From Sympetrum striolatum (taxonomy: Eukaryota > Arthropoda > Insecta > Odonata > Libellulidae): DNA of 64,000 bases. Positions within the stretch are counted from its first letter, which is position 1. Every line of letters starts with the position of its first letter. The notes under the pieces were generated by a model. That model did not search any database, was not told the origin of the DNA, and was given only the letters and a program-made list of their open reading frames with translations. The position numbers were made by a program, and so were the translations under genes. The DNA lies in NCBI GenBank assembly GCA_947579665.1, contig OX388343.1, positions 86,532,254-86,596,253 of the forward strand, in the 5' to 3' direction. Shown one piece after another: positions 26,907-38,780 of the stretch.

Positions 26907-27597
26907 ATGTGCGAAATGACCTAAGCTGTCGAAGCACTTTTAACAATACTACTACAATAAATGTTTTCACAAGGAAATGCTCACTTTTGTCTTTAAATCA
27001 TCTCTCCTCGTAGTTTTAGTGAATCTCACAGTGTTTGAGCTCTATTAGATTAAAGAACGCTCAAGGTTACTATCGAATATGAGGTTCCGAAATAGAAATA
27101 ATGTCTTGTAGTATATTTGTTAGTAATATGGATAAATATATACAACGTAAATGAAATTTTTAAAAATACTAGCAAATAATTTCTTTGCTCAAGCAAAACT
27201 ATGTACGGGTGTATGTATTCTATCTCTCAAATAATAACAAAATATTGCAGTAAAACTTGTACCTATTCAGAAAATAACCGGAAAATGTCTACCATATCTT
27301 TCATAATCTCCTACACCACTTAAAAGTCTTTTTATCGAAACTTTAAGAAAAAGATTCTTCTCTCCAAGCAAGTAAGAGAATTTCGAGGTTGTTTTTCACG
27401 TCCTTGTTAGTGATAGATAATCAAGGATTTTTTATACGATAGCGAAAATCTTCTTAAAGTAATTAGTTACGCAAAAAAGATAAGAAATTTTGAGGAATGC
27501 TTCGAGCTGAGGAAGTGGTGTGATCAGGGGAAAGAAGGAATAGAACATATTTTACCTTTCTCCTTACCTTGTTAGCATTTTCCCTCAATCCCTGCAG

Positions 27598-27666
27598 GAG
27601 GTTGCAACTGCCACGGGTGCTCCAATGGAAGCGGGAGGTCCAACAACGTCAACCACTTCGATCCAT
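27598..27666 (+). other. Candidate 69-nt internal exon, gene unknown
   Basis: A GC-richer 69-nt segment sits between a strong acceptor (pyrimidine tract, then CCCTGCAG) and a strong donor (CAT|GTGAGT). All three plus-strand frames are open. One frame reads GCNCHGCSNGSGRSNNVNHF, whose CxCxxC start faintly recalls a laminin-type EGF repeat; another is Thr/Pro/Gly-rich. No neighbouring exon was recognised on this strand, so gene identity is unknown. Confidence 0.35.
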
Positions 27667-29600
27667 GTGAGTTAATGGCTGATGCAGTTCCTGGCTGATC
27701 CTGTATTAAAAGAGATCAATTTATCACATGATTGTGAGCAGCAGTATCTGCACAAGCAGTTGCTAGATAATAAAGCAGCTTAAATTTTTAATATTGGCAT
27801 ACGCTGCCCTACTTCATTTATAAGAATTTAGTAATTTGATTGATTAATAATTGCTATAGCAGAATTTAAGAAGTTGTGAATGATTTGTCGCGATGATAAA
27901 ACCATAGCATTTTTATTATAAATTGACTTACTAACTTCTAAATCGAACCCACATTAAGAATACAAAAAATCGTTACGACCACTTTCAAATTGGTACCATA
28001 ATTATTCGAGCCACGAGGATAATGATGATTGTATGCGCTACGTGCGTATATTATTATCCTCAACACTAACTTTGGACTGCGTTAATTCAATGAAGTGCTG
28101 GCAAAATTACTTTGCGCATGATAAGTGAACAGACTTCTTAACACTCTGTACCCACAAGGAAACAACTAAGTCCAATCGAGTTATGCATTGAAACTGATTT
28201 TCATTAAAATATGAAATAATTATTCAATTTAAGATTCAGTACATTAATCATTGTAGAAACAAAAAATGAAGATTGAAGTGTTAGTTGGATTAAAAAATCG
28301 TTTAGGTATTTAAATTTCCTGTATAAAAATAGTAAAATAATTTATTTAAGAAGATACCTTAAAGTTATTGTTTACAGTTTAAAGCGGGCTATTTTGTAGG
28401 TAACAGTCAAAATAAACATAAAAGACGCATGGCTGTTTTATAGTAAGAATGAATGCCTGTACGTGTACAGTCAATCCATCCATACTTTTCCATGCCCCAC
28501 ATTTGATGTTAAGCTCAATTCTGTGATCAATAATAATATTATTCTAGAAGGTCTCTCTATTTTTAGGAATGGATGTGATTTTTCACATTAAAATACAGAT
28601 GTTCATAAATATTTTCATCAAAGAAACCCTTTCTGTCTAGTGCGACACATGTGACATCTGCTTTTACCAACAAATGTCACAGAGCTTCTTCCCTGACACG
28701 AGCAAATCACAAACTAAGCTAAACATGACAAAACTTCCTCATTTTCGTTAATCAAAACCTGTCATCCTATAGGTATCCTGTAATATGTCGTGATATGTTG
28801 GTAATATTCGACGATCCTGCACCCGATGGAGTCATCACCATAGTAAATAACTATGCATGAAGCTTACGATCCTCCGCTTCAATTAAAATGTTTCGCTAAA
28901 CTTCACCTAACTCAATCGTAACCGATCGATCTACGTACATGGCTATTCAATTAATTAACTTTTTTTAGTCATTTAAGCCAAAATAAACTCCAAGATATTG
29001 ACATTGGATTATATTGGATATTTAATTATATTTAATAATACTGTCGGGAAATTTAGGAATTATATCCATGAGATATATCGTAAGTTATCAAACACAACTT
29101 TATCCTCACCAACACTTTGATATACGTATGGAATGCTGAATATCAAACACTGTTTGGGTATTAGTTTAAACTTTATTCAAATAGTTAATAAACAATCGCA
29201 AATTCTCCTCGACAAACTTGCAACTCGTGAGGCCGTAGTAATTTATTAAAATGACCATCACGCTCGTACTCTAACGTTACGCAACATTCACTGTTGAAAT
29301 TGATACCGTCAGTTACTGTAAATTTCATTCGAATTTTTCTTCTAAATACGTAAGTTCAAAAATGACACCAAGGTCCGATTTTCATCGGTCTCTTTTTATT
29401 TCAAATAAATTTTTATGAATGTTGATTTTATTGTTATAATTGATAAAATATTCATTGACATCATGGTCATATTTATATGGAATTCATCCTGTAAAAATCC
29501 AACCAACCACAGGTCAGATATATTTAAAATTATTATAGACTTTCGATTGACACTTTCTACCTTAGAGGTACCAGAGGTCTACAATCAAATGTTTTGAAAT
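27667..29600. other. AT-rich stretch, no gene seen
   Basis: No recognisable genes. It contains an imperfect hairpin near 28015-28062 (GAGGATAATGAT at the left, ATTATTATCCTC at the right) and a CTGTACGTGTACAG palindrome near 28455. The plus ORF 29415-29597 has background composition. Confidence 0.5.
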
Positions 29601-29606
29601 AAGTTT

Positions 29607-29627
29607 AGACCCGCCATGCTTGGCGTG
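29607..29627 (+). repeat. LINE-type 3' stem-loop, AGACCCG family, copy 1
   Basis: AGACCCGCCATGCTTGGCG forms a CGCCA/TGGCG stem with a TGCT loop. A second copy at 30802-30822 keeps the loop and changes both sides of the stem. Probably the 3' end of a retroposon whose body is too decayed to recognise. Confidence 0.45.
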
Positions 29628-30801
29628 CGAGTTTAGTAGAATAAAACTTAATTACTAAGAGATATTCAATTCATAATTCAAAATATAAAAAACATATTTA
29701 TATAAATTCTGACATTATTTTTTGTGGGCATATTTATCTCTCAATAAGTTCGCAAATTTTGCGAAATACTCCCAAAGGGGTCTTCGCAATCATTTATAAG
29801 CAATCACCCAGGGAGGATGATTACAATTGCTTATTAGCAATAGTGGAATCCCCCATAGGAAGGTAGAGTACCCAGAATGCAACGCGCGTCATGATGATGT
29901 ATTTCATCCCTCTCCGAGTCCGTATTGGTTAACGATACAAAAAATTAACAAATACTCTACACAAAAACGTTATTTTAAATTTATATCATGAACATGACTA
30001 TGTAGAGGTATGTACTGGTTTGAAACCAAGTATACAATGCTCCTCTTATGGTGTTGCGTAATTATGGCGAAAATAAATAAATAAGTTAAATTTGAATTTA
30101 TAATTCATCATCTCGTGAAATCTATAAATATGGTATTATTAAAAACGCAAATGAGTTATTAAGTTGCTTACCTCTATAGAAGGCTAAGTGTAATATCAAT
30201 TTAAATCACCTTATTAATATTCCATAAGAGTAATCGACAGCAGCCATCTTGAAAACTTCAGTCGAAGACAACGCAGTACCGTTCTCGCCGAAGAAAATCA
30301 AATATTTCCCCATTTTGAGAATTAGATACCTCGAAATTAGCATCACAAAATGGAAAATTGAATACGCTATCTTTCTAATATTAAATTTCAATGCCAGCGA
30401 CTGATTTCGCAACATTTTCAAAGTTCAAAATACTTGGATTTCCCACCAGCAATACCAAATTGGTCTTACTAAATCGAGACAGGTAGCAAAAGAATGGAAA
30501 TCCAAAAATTATCCTTAATTTGGTCGCAAAATATTCCTTTTGAATCGAAATTACGATAACTATGGCGAAATAAAAAAACGTAAAATTTCGTTATAGTAAA
30601 CAACTATTCTTTCCTGAAGACCAAGGCCACTGTTGAATCCGGTCTCATGAGTTTTCCCATAAGAATACATGGGGAATTTCGAATAATATAGAATTATAGT
30701 TAGGAGATAATTGTATTTTCTGTAAAAAGTAATTGCTGATGGATGGATTCAATTTTGCATGTGTATTTTAATAATATATATTCATTTAAAAAATAAAATT
30801 A

Positions 30802-30846
30802 AGACCCGTCATGCTTGATGGGACAATACACTTGTATGTAAATAAG
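30802..30846 (+). repeat. LINE-type 3' stem-loop, AGACCCG family, copy 2
   Basis: AGACCCGTCATGCTTGATGG forms a CCGTCA/TGATGG stem on the same TGCT loop, then GGACAATACACTTGTATG and TAAATAAG. The order of stem-loop, short spacer and TAAATAA tail matches the end of the full LINE at 54.4 kb (GGGTTGACTGCCC, spacer, TAAATAAATAAAT). Confidence 0.5.
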
Positions 30847-32155
30847 TTAGTTCATTGATGTTCATTGTTAATGTTGACATGGTTGCCATCCGCTTGTTTG
30901 GATAGCAAGAATATTGAAATTTTGGCCGATATATTGAAAGAGAACGGAATCGCTATGCGAAGTTATATAAAGAATTTAATTTAATCATATATAAAAATCA
31001 TAAATAGGTAAATGTGCATAAGAGATTGGTAAATGTTAATATTATATTTCTTAAAATGCAGATACAGGGGAAAATTGATTTAAATTACGACAAGATGTTA
31101 AACATGATTAAGAGTCGACAGTTTCTAAATATATGGGAGAATTCAACATAAGATATTTAAAAGGTAATAGACAGATCGAGCATCCTTCTTTTTCCATTAA
31201 AAATTTTAAGTACCCTAGCGAAGATCTAAAAACCAATTGCGAAGATTTCCTTCCGTAAGCAGTACGGCATTATAATCAAAGCTAAAGAATTTTCAAGCAG
31301 TTCAACAAGTGGGGAAATTTTGGTTGCCGTTTTATGCACTGAAAGGGAAGCTCGGAGTCAATCTGAATTTTATTTTCCAGATTTATGTTAGACGAAATGG
31401 GAACACGTGTTGAATTTGATTCTCAGTCATATTGTAAACACCTACTCTTCACCAGGGCTACACGAAATATCACAATACACATTGGTACCGTAGAGTTATC
31501 GTTGCTCTTTATAAAATGTGAATTTTTCACAGAATTGCATTCGATAAATAAAGTCATGTTATAGGAATTAAAACAGTTTTCTTAGCTAAATCGTTCTGAA
31601 AGAAGAAAAGATATGTGCTATCTTGGAAATCGAGTGAATCACTTATTTTAGAGTGGCATACCTTAAGGATATATCATTAGTATGAGTTGAATCTCATATA
31701 AGATAGAACTTTTAGAGCAATGGAATAAGAATTTTTATGAGGAGGAAATTGTGCAATGTCCAAACGCTACTCAAACGAGAAACCCCACATTATGTCTCTT
31801 CCTGAGTGACTCTTCCATACTATAAAGATTAAAAGCATTCCCAGTACGGTTGAACTGGGAATTCGGCTAGCATTATGCAGGATATGGTTTTTTTCGTTAG
31901 AAAATAATGATTTACGGCAGTAATTCGAGACTATTAAGAAGGTAGAACTAGTACTGTGTGAAATGAATTAAGGGATATCTCTCATTGAAAGTACCGGAAA
32001 TGTATTATTTGGACGCTGATCTTAATTCCGTTTCCGATAAAGGTGAAACGGAGTTAATTGATGAATCAGAGTCCAAAACCGTTGATCGTAACAGGGTGAA
32101 TTGAAGTATGCTTAACACGAGAAAGCGTGCAACTTAAACCCTTAAACATAGACAT

Positions 32156-32224
32156 CTGGGGCTCGAATCCAACTTACTTACTTACCGGGCAGGTATTCCA
32201 ACCACTGAACGACCATGCCGCCCC
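32156..32224 (-). repeat. tRNA-like SINE block, minus strand
   Basis: Read on the minus strand: GGCGGCATGGTCGTTCAGTGG, an A-box-like D-arm, then TAAGTAAGTAAG in place of a normal anticodon region, and GGATTCGAGCCCC as B box. It is tRNA-derived but not a functional tRNA. It lies head to head with the plus-strand block at 32241-32295. Confidence 0.5.
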
Positions 32225-32240
32225 TTTTTTACTTCAGTTT

Positions 32241-32295
32241 GACGAGAGCTATGAAGGAAAGTGGTAGACCTGGGTTCGAGTCCCAGTTATGTCGA
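32241..32295 (+). repeat. tRNA B-box block, plus strand
   Basis: ACCTGGGTTCGAGTCCCAG (32269 onward) is a perfect T-arm. The upstream sequence AAAGTGGTAGACC is only weakly A-box-like. Probably a second, truncated tRNA-derived repeat inserted in opposite orientation to the block just upstream. Confidence 0.45.
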
Positions 32296-33089
32296 TATTT
32301 TTCAATTCTAGTTCAACATTGATCAACATTCTGTGTGTATACAAGGAGGTTAAAATTCATAAAAAGAGTAAAAATTGCAGAGAATATATTTTAATACTAT
32401 AAAACGGTACTAACGGTGATCTTTGGAAACTGAATAATATTTATATCATACGATATGGTAATGGAAATCATAAAACGTGAAAGCTTGTTGTCTTCTTCAA
32501 CCCTCTTACTACAATATTATTTCAATTGCCACAATTATAGAGCTATAGGGCTTTATAAACAAAACAAGTAACAGTAATAACTTAATTTTCATTCTCGAAG
32601 CAAATCTAGCGACTAAAGGGCAAGTAAGGCAATAAAATCAACTCACGAGTTAGTTATTGGAATTCCATCGCAATAGAGAAATTTAAAAACATGTATGAAT
32701 AACAGACTCTCCTTCTCGCCTTAAATTCTAACGGACATTTGATTGCGATTCATTTCAGAAATCGATATTCCGCCCTTGCTTCGGTAAGCACACTCAAGCT
32801 AATCGACTGACATCCCTCGAACAGTGCACGACTGGCAGTAGCTCGACCGCTGTCCTCACTTTGTAGAGTTCACGATCAACGACCACGTCACTCATGCTCT
32901 CAATTTTCAAGTATATATTGATCTACTGAAGTTTCCAAATCATAGATTAACCATGAATGAAAGAATCCCATACTAATATGGGAATAAATTGATTTAATGG
33001 CATTCCAAAAGAATTCTAAGAAAGGCATGGCAAATATGATAAACTATTTAAGGATAACCTAAACAAATATTGCTAGAATAATGTTATTA

Positions 33090-33400
33090 CTCCGTAAAAA
33101 AGTTTTTAGAAGATAAGATTTTGTACATATTTAAATATGTTTTAAATTTTTCATGTAATATTTAAAATTTATTTATTTATATTTTAAGAAATCATGTGAA
33201 CTATTATATTAATTTATGATGTAACCTAAAAAACTGTATTTAAAGATAATTTAAGCTTTGTAAACTGAATTCTTTTAAATGTTTTATGTAGTATTAGTGT
33301 TAGTATCAATTGTTTGATACTGTCACCAATTTAGTACAGAAGATTTCTGTAGTTATATATGTACTTCTTGTTACGCAATAAAATTATTGTTATTATTTCT
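33090..33400 (+). mobile_element. Probable LINE 3' UTR with TTATT tail
   Basis: A T-rich tract ends in GCAATAAAATTATTGTTATTATT (near 33377-33399), a polyadenylation-like signal followed by a simple repeat tail. TTGTTTGATACTGTCACCAA precedes it. No ORF is left. Called from architecture only. Confidence 0.4.
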
Positions 33401-33479
33401 CCACCTTTTTATCTTGTCCTGCCAGCCGAAACTTAGTTCCAGTCCCTCTTTCATTTGTTTTGGTCAAGCATCCCAAGTA

Positions 33480-33782
33480 CTTGCAGTAATCTCCAGCAGA
33501 AGTGAGGGTGGAGGGAAAAAGAAGCAAAGGAACCGGAAAGGGAGATAAAGAGGAGAGAGAACGGCAAAGAAAGGGGAGAGGGGGGAATTACGTGAGCGTT
33601 ACGCCGTTGTCTACGCAACGAAGAGGAAAATTAAGCCCACGTTGCGCGCAGGTTACCAAAACGTTGAAGCGATAGGATGCAAAGAGGGAAGTGGCAGTCC
33701 GAAAACTGGTGTGCCATAGAGGATAATTACGTATGCGTACGTGCTCTGCACGGAAGGGAGTGGGTACAGGTGAGTGAAACTG
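33480..33782 (+). other. Purine/GC-rich island ending in a candidate splice donor
   Basis: A purine-rich stretch (GGAGGG, GAGGAGAGAGAACGG) passes into CpG-bearing sequence and ends GGGTACAG|GTGAGTGAAAC near 33770, a good 5' splice site. An open frame without ATG of about 60 codons, Arg/Lys/Gly-rich, covers part of it. It may be a 5' UTR exon or promoter of an unseen plus-strand gene, or only a regulatory island. Confidence 0.3.
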
Positions 33783-33952
33783 CCGGAAAATTCGCGAAAT
33801 CGATTCCTTTTAAGAAATACATGTAAATTACCTTTGGATGAAGCTAATAACTTTCAGAAATCCTCAAATGCTCTCGCACTTACTATTACGTAGGGCGTCA
33901 TTCTTCACTTATTCATCTCATAGAAGCTTTATTTTCGCATATTGTTATATCA

Positions 33953-35180
33953 TATAGGGGAAACTGGGGAATAATGGCAACTCTAAGACAAAATGTGTGT
34001 TTAGTTTACAATTTTAGAAGGAAATACTATTTTAAAATACTAAGCATGTAGTTTCGTTAGTACAGAATCAATAAACATCAATATATCAACAATATCTTGC
34101 AAGATATTTTCGCAATTTTGTTTTTTTTTCAACTCTTGTTGAGTGGCCGCTTCGCCCTACTATGCGAGGTAAAGTGGCCAGGGGTAGCCATTTTACCCAA
34201 AAAATAAATCTTGAGATGATAAATACAGTTACATACAAAATCAAACTAAATTTGTATTATTAACTATTGTAAATCAATATTAATGTTAAAATTAACAATA
34301 TATGAATCTGAAATGAATGTTTTTGCTAAAAGAAACTGTATTTTGTTTTAGAAATTTTCTTGCAATGTTCATTAACAAAATCTTTATCATCTTCTTCGCA
34401 TCCAGCACACGCTTCATGAGCCCATTTGTGGCAATCATAACATCTCGTTACAGTAAAAACATTCAGCAGCACTATCTTTATCTCATTCAAAATTTTATGC
34501 AAGCAATTTTCGTCGAGTTTCAGCTTGTGTTTTCATTCTCTCTGATGTTTTGTTTTTCACCTGGAGACTTTTCATTATCTTCCTCATCTTGTTCCTTCTT
34601 AGCTTTTTCATCCACAAGTTCTGCTTTGAAGGGACTTGATGTTACAATATCTTGGACCTCTTTCAAGATTTCAAAAACTTATCGGCGTTAGGTATATTAA
34701 AACCCTGGGCTCAAGCGAATGAAGTTGAATGAAGTAGACTCAGATTAGGATTAAGCTTTCTAAAACATGCAATCCAGTCATAACCAGCCATCTGTTTTTC
34801 CTTGTCAAATCTATGAGTTAAATCGTTCTTTTCCGCAAGCTGGAAGGCGTAGGTAATTTATTGACACGCCATAGAAACGCTATTCTAACGCCAACAGATG
34901 GTCTACTAATTCTTTTTCTGAGATTCATTAAAAACGGGTCTTTATTTGCTTAGAAATTGTTTTTTTTCTTTTCTTGTTGAATTTTTTTATTTCTTATCAT
35001 AATTGTAAAAATTTTTTAAATAAAAAACTGATTTAAAGCAGTAGATAAATTAGTTTTCTTAAATGTAAAGAACTAAATAAATGCTCAGTAGTTAATAGAA
35101 TATATAAAATGATCGAAGAATTCAACGTCAGGGATCGGAGGCACTGGCCACTTTACCCCGTTACTCGCCATTTCAGTATA
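33953..35180 (-). mobile_element. pogo/Tigger-type DNA transposon, internally deleted
   Basis: The left end reads TATAGGGGAAACTGGGGAAT. The right end, reverse complemented, reads TATACTGAAATGGCGAGTAA then CGGGGTAAAGTGGCC. These are diverged terminal inverted repeats of the type ending pogo elements, and both ends carry a flanking TA. The interior (minus strand) encodes a decayed transposase lacking its catalytic core. Ends are approximate. Confidence 0.65.
34325..34935 (-). pseudogene. Decayed pogo-type transposase lacking the DDE core
   Basis: Minus-strand translation, with stops and frameshifts, begins near 34935 with NESQKKELVDHLLALE and continues through NDLTHRFDKEKQMAGYDWIA and AQGFNIPNADKFFEIL. 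This is the CENP-B/Tc5-like helix-turn-helix region typical of pogo/Tigger/jerky transposases. It then passes straight to an acidic linker (KAKKEQDEEDNEKSPGEKQN) and, in another frame, a C-terminal zinc-like motif: CFYCNE, then CYDCHKWAHEACAGC and a final C near 34345. The roughly 250-residue DDE nuclease domain expected between these parts is missing. It cannot catalyse transposition. The plus-strand ORF over the same bases is an antisense shadow. Confidence 0.65.
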
Positions 35181-35636
35181 TCACAACGATCTTCAATGGA
35201 GAACTTTCTAATTCATCATATATAATGTTATTTTAAATATAGTTAAACAGAGTATTCAGCTATGTTAATTCCAATCCAATGTGAAACTCTGGATTCTTTC
35301 CTGGCAGCTCTATGAATAATTAGTACGAATACAAAAAGCATGCCGTTTAGTTAAAACCAAAACTTACCTAAAATATTTAAATGAAGCGTAACCTCAGAGA
35401 AATGTTTCGTGCATCCCAATTTATGTGTCGTCCAAAACTTTTTTATTTCTCACGTAACAAATAAAGTGCCCAGAGTGAAATTGAGATAAATGTTAAAATT
35501 TTAATTTAAATAAACCTCATCGGGGCTTGAGAGGGTAAATTCTCCTCATGAAATTCAAACTGAATTCTAAGGTGTCCCTACAATAGCGTGATACTCGATG
35601 AAAATATGGAAGAGCGTAAAGAGTAACATGAATACT

Positions 35637-35703
35637 CTTATATACCTTTGTATAACTTCCTGTATATAACTTTGTATAACTTCCTTTATATACCTTTGCA
35701 TTA
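35637..35703. repeat. 24-bp tandem repeat, nearly three copies
   Basis: Nearly three copies of a unit close to TATATACCTTTGTATAACTT CCTG (24 bp), with small differences. An ordinary minisatellite-like repeat. Confidence 0.8.
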
Positions 35704-35808
35704 TTTAGTGATTTCATTCTGTAAATATTAGTAATTTAATCATTTAGTTATTTAAAAATTATTTATAAATTCATAACCATTCACAATGTATGTGTGCATA
35801 TGTACAAG

Positions 35809-35890
35809 GGGTTAAATGGAAGATGGGACTTATTAGTCCCAATTTCGCCCAATTAAGTCGTTAATAAATAAATAAATAAATAAATAATAA
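35809..35890 (+). mobile_element. LINE/retroposon 3' end, GGTTAGATG family, copy 2
   Basis: GGGTTAAATGGAAGATGGGA is followed by a perfect GGGACT-TATT-AGTCCC hairpin, CAATTTCGCCC and a long (TAAA)n tail. It is homologous to minus-strand copies at 41721-41795 and 15101-15173. The tail and short hairpin mark this as the 3' end of a LINE-mobilised element. Confidence 0.7.
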
Positions 35891-36289
35891 TAGCACGAGA
35901 TATAACAAACTCAAATAAAAGTAAAAACAAAGCGATTAGGTGAACCAAAAACAAAAGATAATTCACATGAACGTGCTGAATTGTTCTGATTTTTTAGGTA
36001 GCATTCACACTAGAACGTAAATTTTCATATTTTAGGCAAAATTTAATTTAATTTAAATAAGAAAAGAAATTTAATTCCGATTATGCTTTTGATATCTAAG
36101 CAAGAATTTCGAAATTGGCTTGGAAGTGAAAAGGTTAAGCAATAGTAGAAGAAATACTAGATAAATGATTTTTGAGGTTGATTTACAGAAGAGGTGGTAC
36201 CAAGAGAATTGGAAATTATGAGGGAATGATGCGATTGGCAGGGGATAGAAAGAATTAACAATGAACCGATCTACAAAATACTAATCCTT

Positions 36290-37690
36290 TATGATTAAGG
36301 TGATAATAAGTTATGAGGTCCGAAATTTTGAGTTTAATTCTCGTACTCCCTAGTGCAATGTTTCCCTAACTTCTCTCCTCACCGAACGCTTCCGCAATTT
36401 TGAGATTTCAACGGAACACTCGGTTATTCTGCAGTGCCCGTAGACGGTAGAGATGAATAGTTAATACAAATAAAAGTCAGAGCAGTGCATTGCAGTCTCT
36501 GCAGTATAATGATTCAATGATAGCGCAATATACTCGCGTATATGGAATCTCTGACTTTGAAACTTGTTTCAACTTAACCGCCAATGAATATCGTACGACG
36601 CATATCAATGTTCACATTTTCTTACGGAACGCCGTTGTCCCGCAAAAGCTTAATTGTATTCCGGAGCAAAGTGCTGGGAACTGTGTATTAAAGTATACTC
36701 GAAATAAAACCCTTCATGATGCAAGAAAAATGAGAAGGTGGAATTAAATTTTCTGCTAAAATTATTCCTAATAAATTGCTTAAAAATTAATGACCGTGAA
36801 CTTTCGAAATAAGACGACAACATCCAGCCATTAGGTAAGTAATGCATTAACGAATTCAACGGAATTCATAAATTAATTTTTCAGAAGTTTTAAAAATATT
36901 CTGAAACTGTAAAGGATATGGATATTATGCTGAATAATAATGATTTCGGTAATAAAATGAGTTTCTGGAGCAAACTGGATTTCTAATTCATATGCATAAT
37001 TTTTTTTTCGGTCTATCAATCAATTTACGTGAATTACCTAAGTAATTTTCAATTATATATTCATAAAAGTATAGTACTTTGCGAAGCGAATGATTTTTGT
37101 TTTTCAAAATCCCTCATCTAAGAATATATTTCACTTTAAACGATTTTAGGAAATTAAATAAGTATAAAATTTATAATTTCCGTACTTACGACCTCCCGCG
37201 TGATCACATGACCACGTTAGCGTGAGAAAGGAGTAAATGGAAAATTGGAGAGAGCATAATCAACATACAATTACAATTTATTAGCATTTAAAGATGAAAC
37301 TGAAGGTAACTATGCCCCTTATCTTCAGCCCTTCAGTAATTGTAGTTTTCAATGAAATTGAAGATCCCAATCCTAAACTAGTTCACGGTTCAATAGATAT
37401 CGGATGTGTTTTAATTAAGGCATTTTGGCCATGTTAAATTGATGCACAGAAACATATTCGTGTGACGTGTAAAATTTGGATTTAATTCAATTTATTTCAC
37501 CACCTTTATACATCCACTTCTTAAAAGTTACGAGATACAAGCACACCGTTTTTCTACGATAAGTTTTCAGGTACATATTTTCTCTGTCTCTCTTCGTCAG
37601 CAAAAACACCCTACAATTATTAATAAAGAGATAAGTTTTGCACGACCAATTTATAGGAGCAAATTTCTTGGTAATGAGTCTTAAATATGA
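36290..37690. other. AT-rich stretch, nothing firm
   Basis: No gene recognised. A weak B-box-like TGAGTTTAATTCTCGTACTCC at about 36327 suggests another tRNA-derived scrap. The overlapping ORFs on both strands at 36490-36859 have no recognisable motif. Confidence 0.4.
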
Positions 37691-37699
37691 GATTTTAGA

Positions 37700-38780
37700 T
37701 GTGATCTATCATGATATTTTAAAGAATGTCGAAAAATTATTTATTTCAAGAACGATACAAATAAATAATGCTAAAGAAAGCTGTCTCGTTTCAACACGTA
37801 GGTAGATTATAATAGGTTCTCCATTGAATAAACTGGATTTGCAATAAACACGAATAAACTTGACTGGAACTGGGTCTATATTTAGGATGAACGATGTCAT
37901 ACGTTTGAGAAAATAGTACGTTCAACATTTAACCGGTTCTTAATTTTAAAAGCTGTAGATATCAAATCACTTTAGAATTCAAAAGTAGATCCTACTTAAA
38001 TCGTATTTTTTACCTCACCTGTAAAATCTCATTGCAAAGCAGAATAAAAAATCGTTCAGTATGAATGAGTTCTATGCAGCACCATGAAATACGATCCTTG
38101 ATATCGAAATATTTCCAGGGTCTGGGAAAATTTAAGATAATAAGATTTCAATTAAGTTTGACATTCTCAGAATTCCATTTCTCAAAGGTTGCAGAATGCA
38201 CGTCCACTGCTTTTGTAAGACAAGTTTTGATGGACATGTTGTCCTTTCTGCCGATAAATTCACCCGAAAATTAGTAAGATAGAGATAGACGTAGGGCGAC
38301 AGTGTTGTTTTCCTGGTTAACTCTCAAGTTCAAAATTACATGTAATCTAACATGATATTTTAAATGATGTTGAAAAAAATTTATATTAATTAGCGATACA
38401 AATAGAGAATGATAAATATTACTGTTCCGATTCAATACATAGGAAGGCTATTAATCGTATACACTACTAGCTTCTAAATTAGGATAGACGATAAGTTCGA
38501 GAAAATATCACGTTCAACATTTAACCGGTTTTTGCTAACTTAGCAAATGTAACTTTAAAAGCTTTAGATATCGAATCATTTTAGAATTCAAAAAGTTGGC
38601 ATCACTGTAGAAATATCCAAAATTAACCATATTTGTGAACCGCGCCGGCGAAATGTCATCGTAAGCCAAAATAAGAACTCGTTCGTAACGAATGAATTCC
38701 AAACAGCACCATGAAAAACAATCCTTGGTAAATTCTTCCATTTTCAAATCTGCGAAATTCAGCACTCATTCAATGGAGTA
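37700..38780. repeat. Diverged tandem duplication, unit about 600-640 bp
   Basis: Four anchors occur in the same order in both halves: CATGATATTTTAAA at 37710 and 38351; CGTTCAACATTTAACCGGTT at 37919 and 38511; TTTAGAATTCAAAA at about 37970 and 38580; CAGCACCATGAAA at 38078 and 38704. Offsets vary from 592 to 641, so the copies differ by several indels as well as substitutions. Neither copy encodes a recognisable protein. Confidence 0.8.

Noticed and set aside
34317..34691. Plus-strand ORF of 124 codons, Phe/Ser-rich, membrane-like
   Set aside because: It is antisense to the decayed pogo transposase, whose minus-strand frames carry recognisable motifs.
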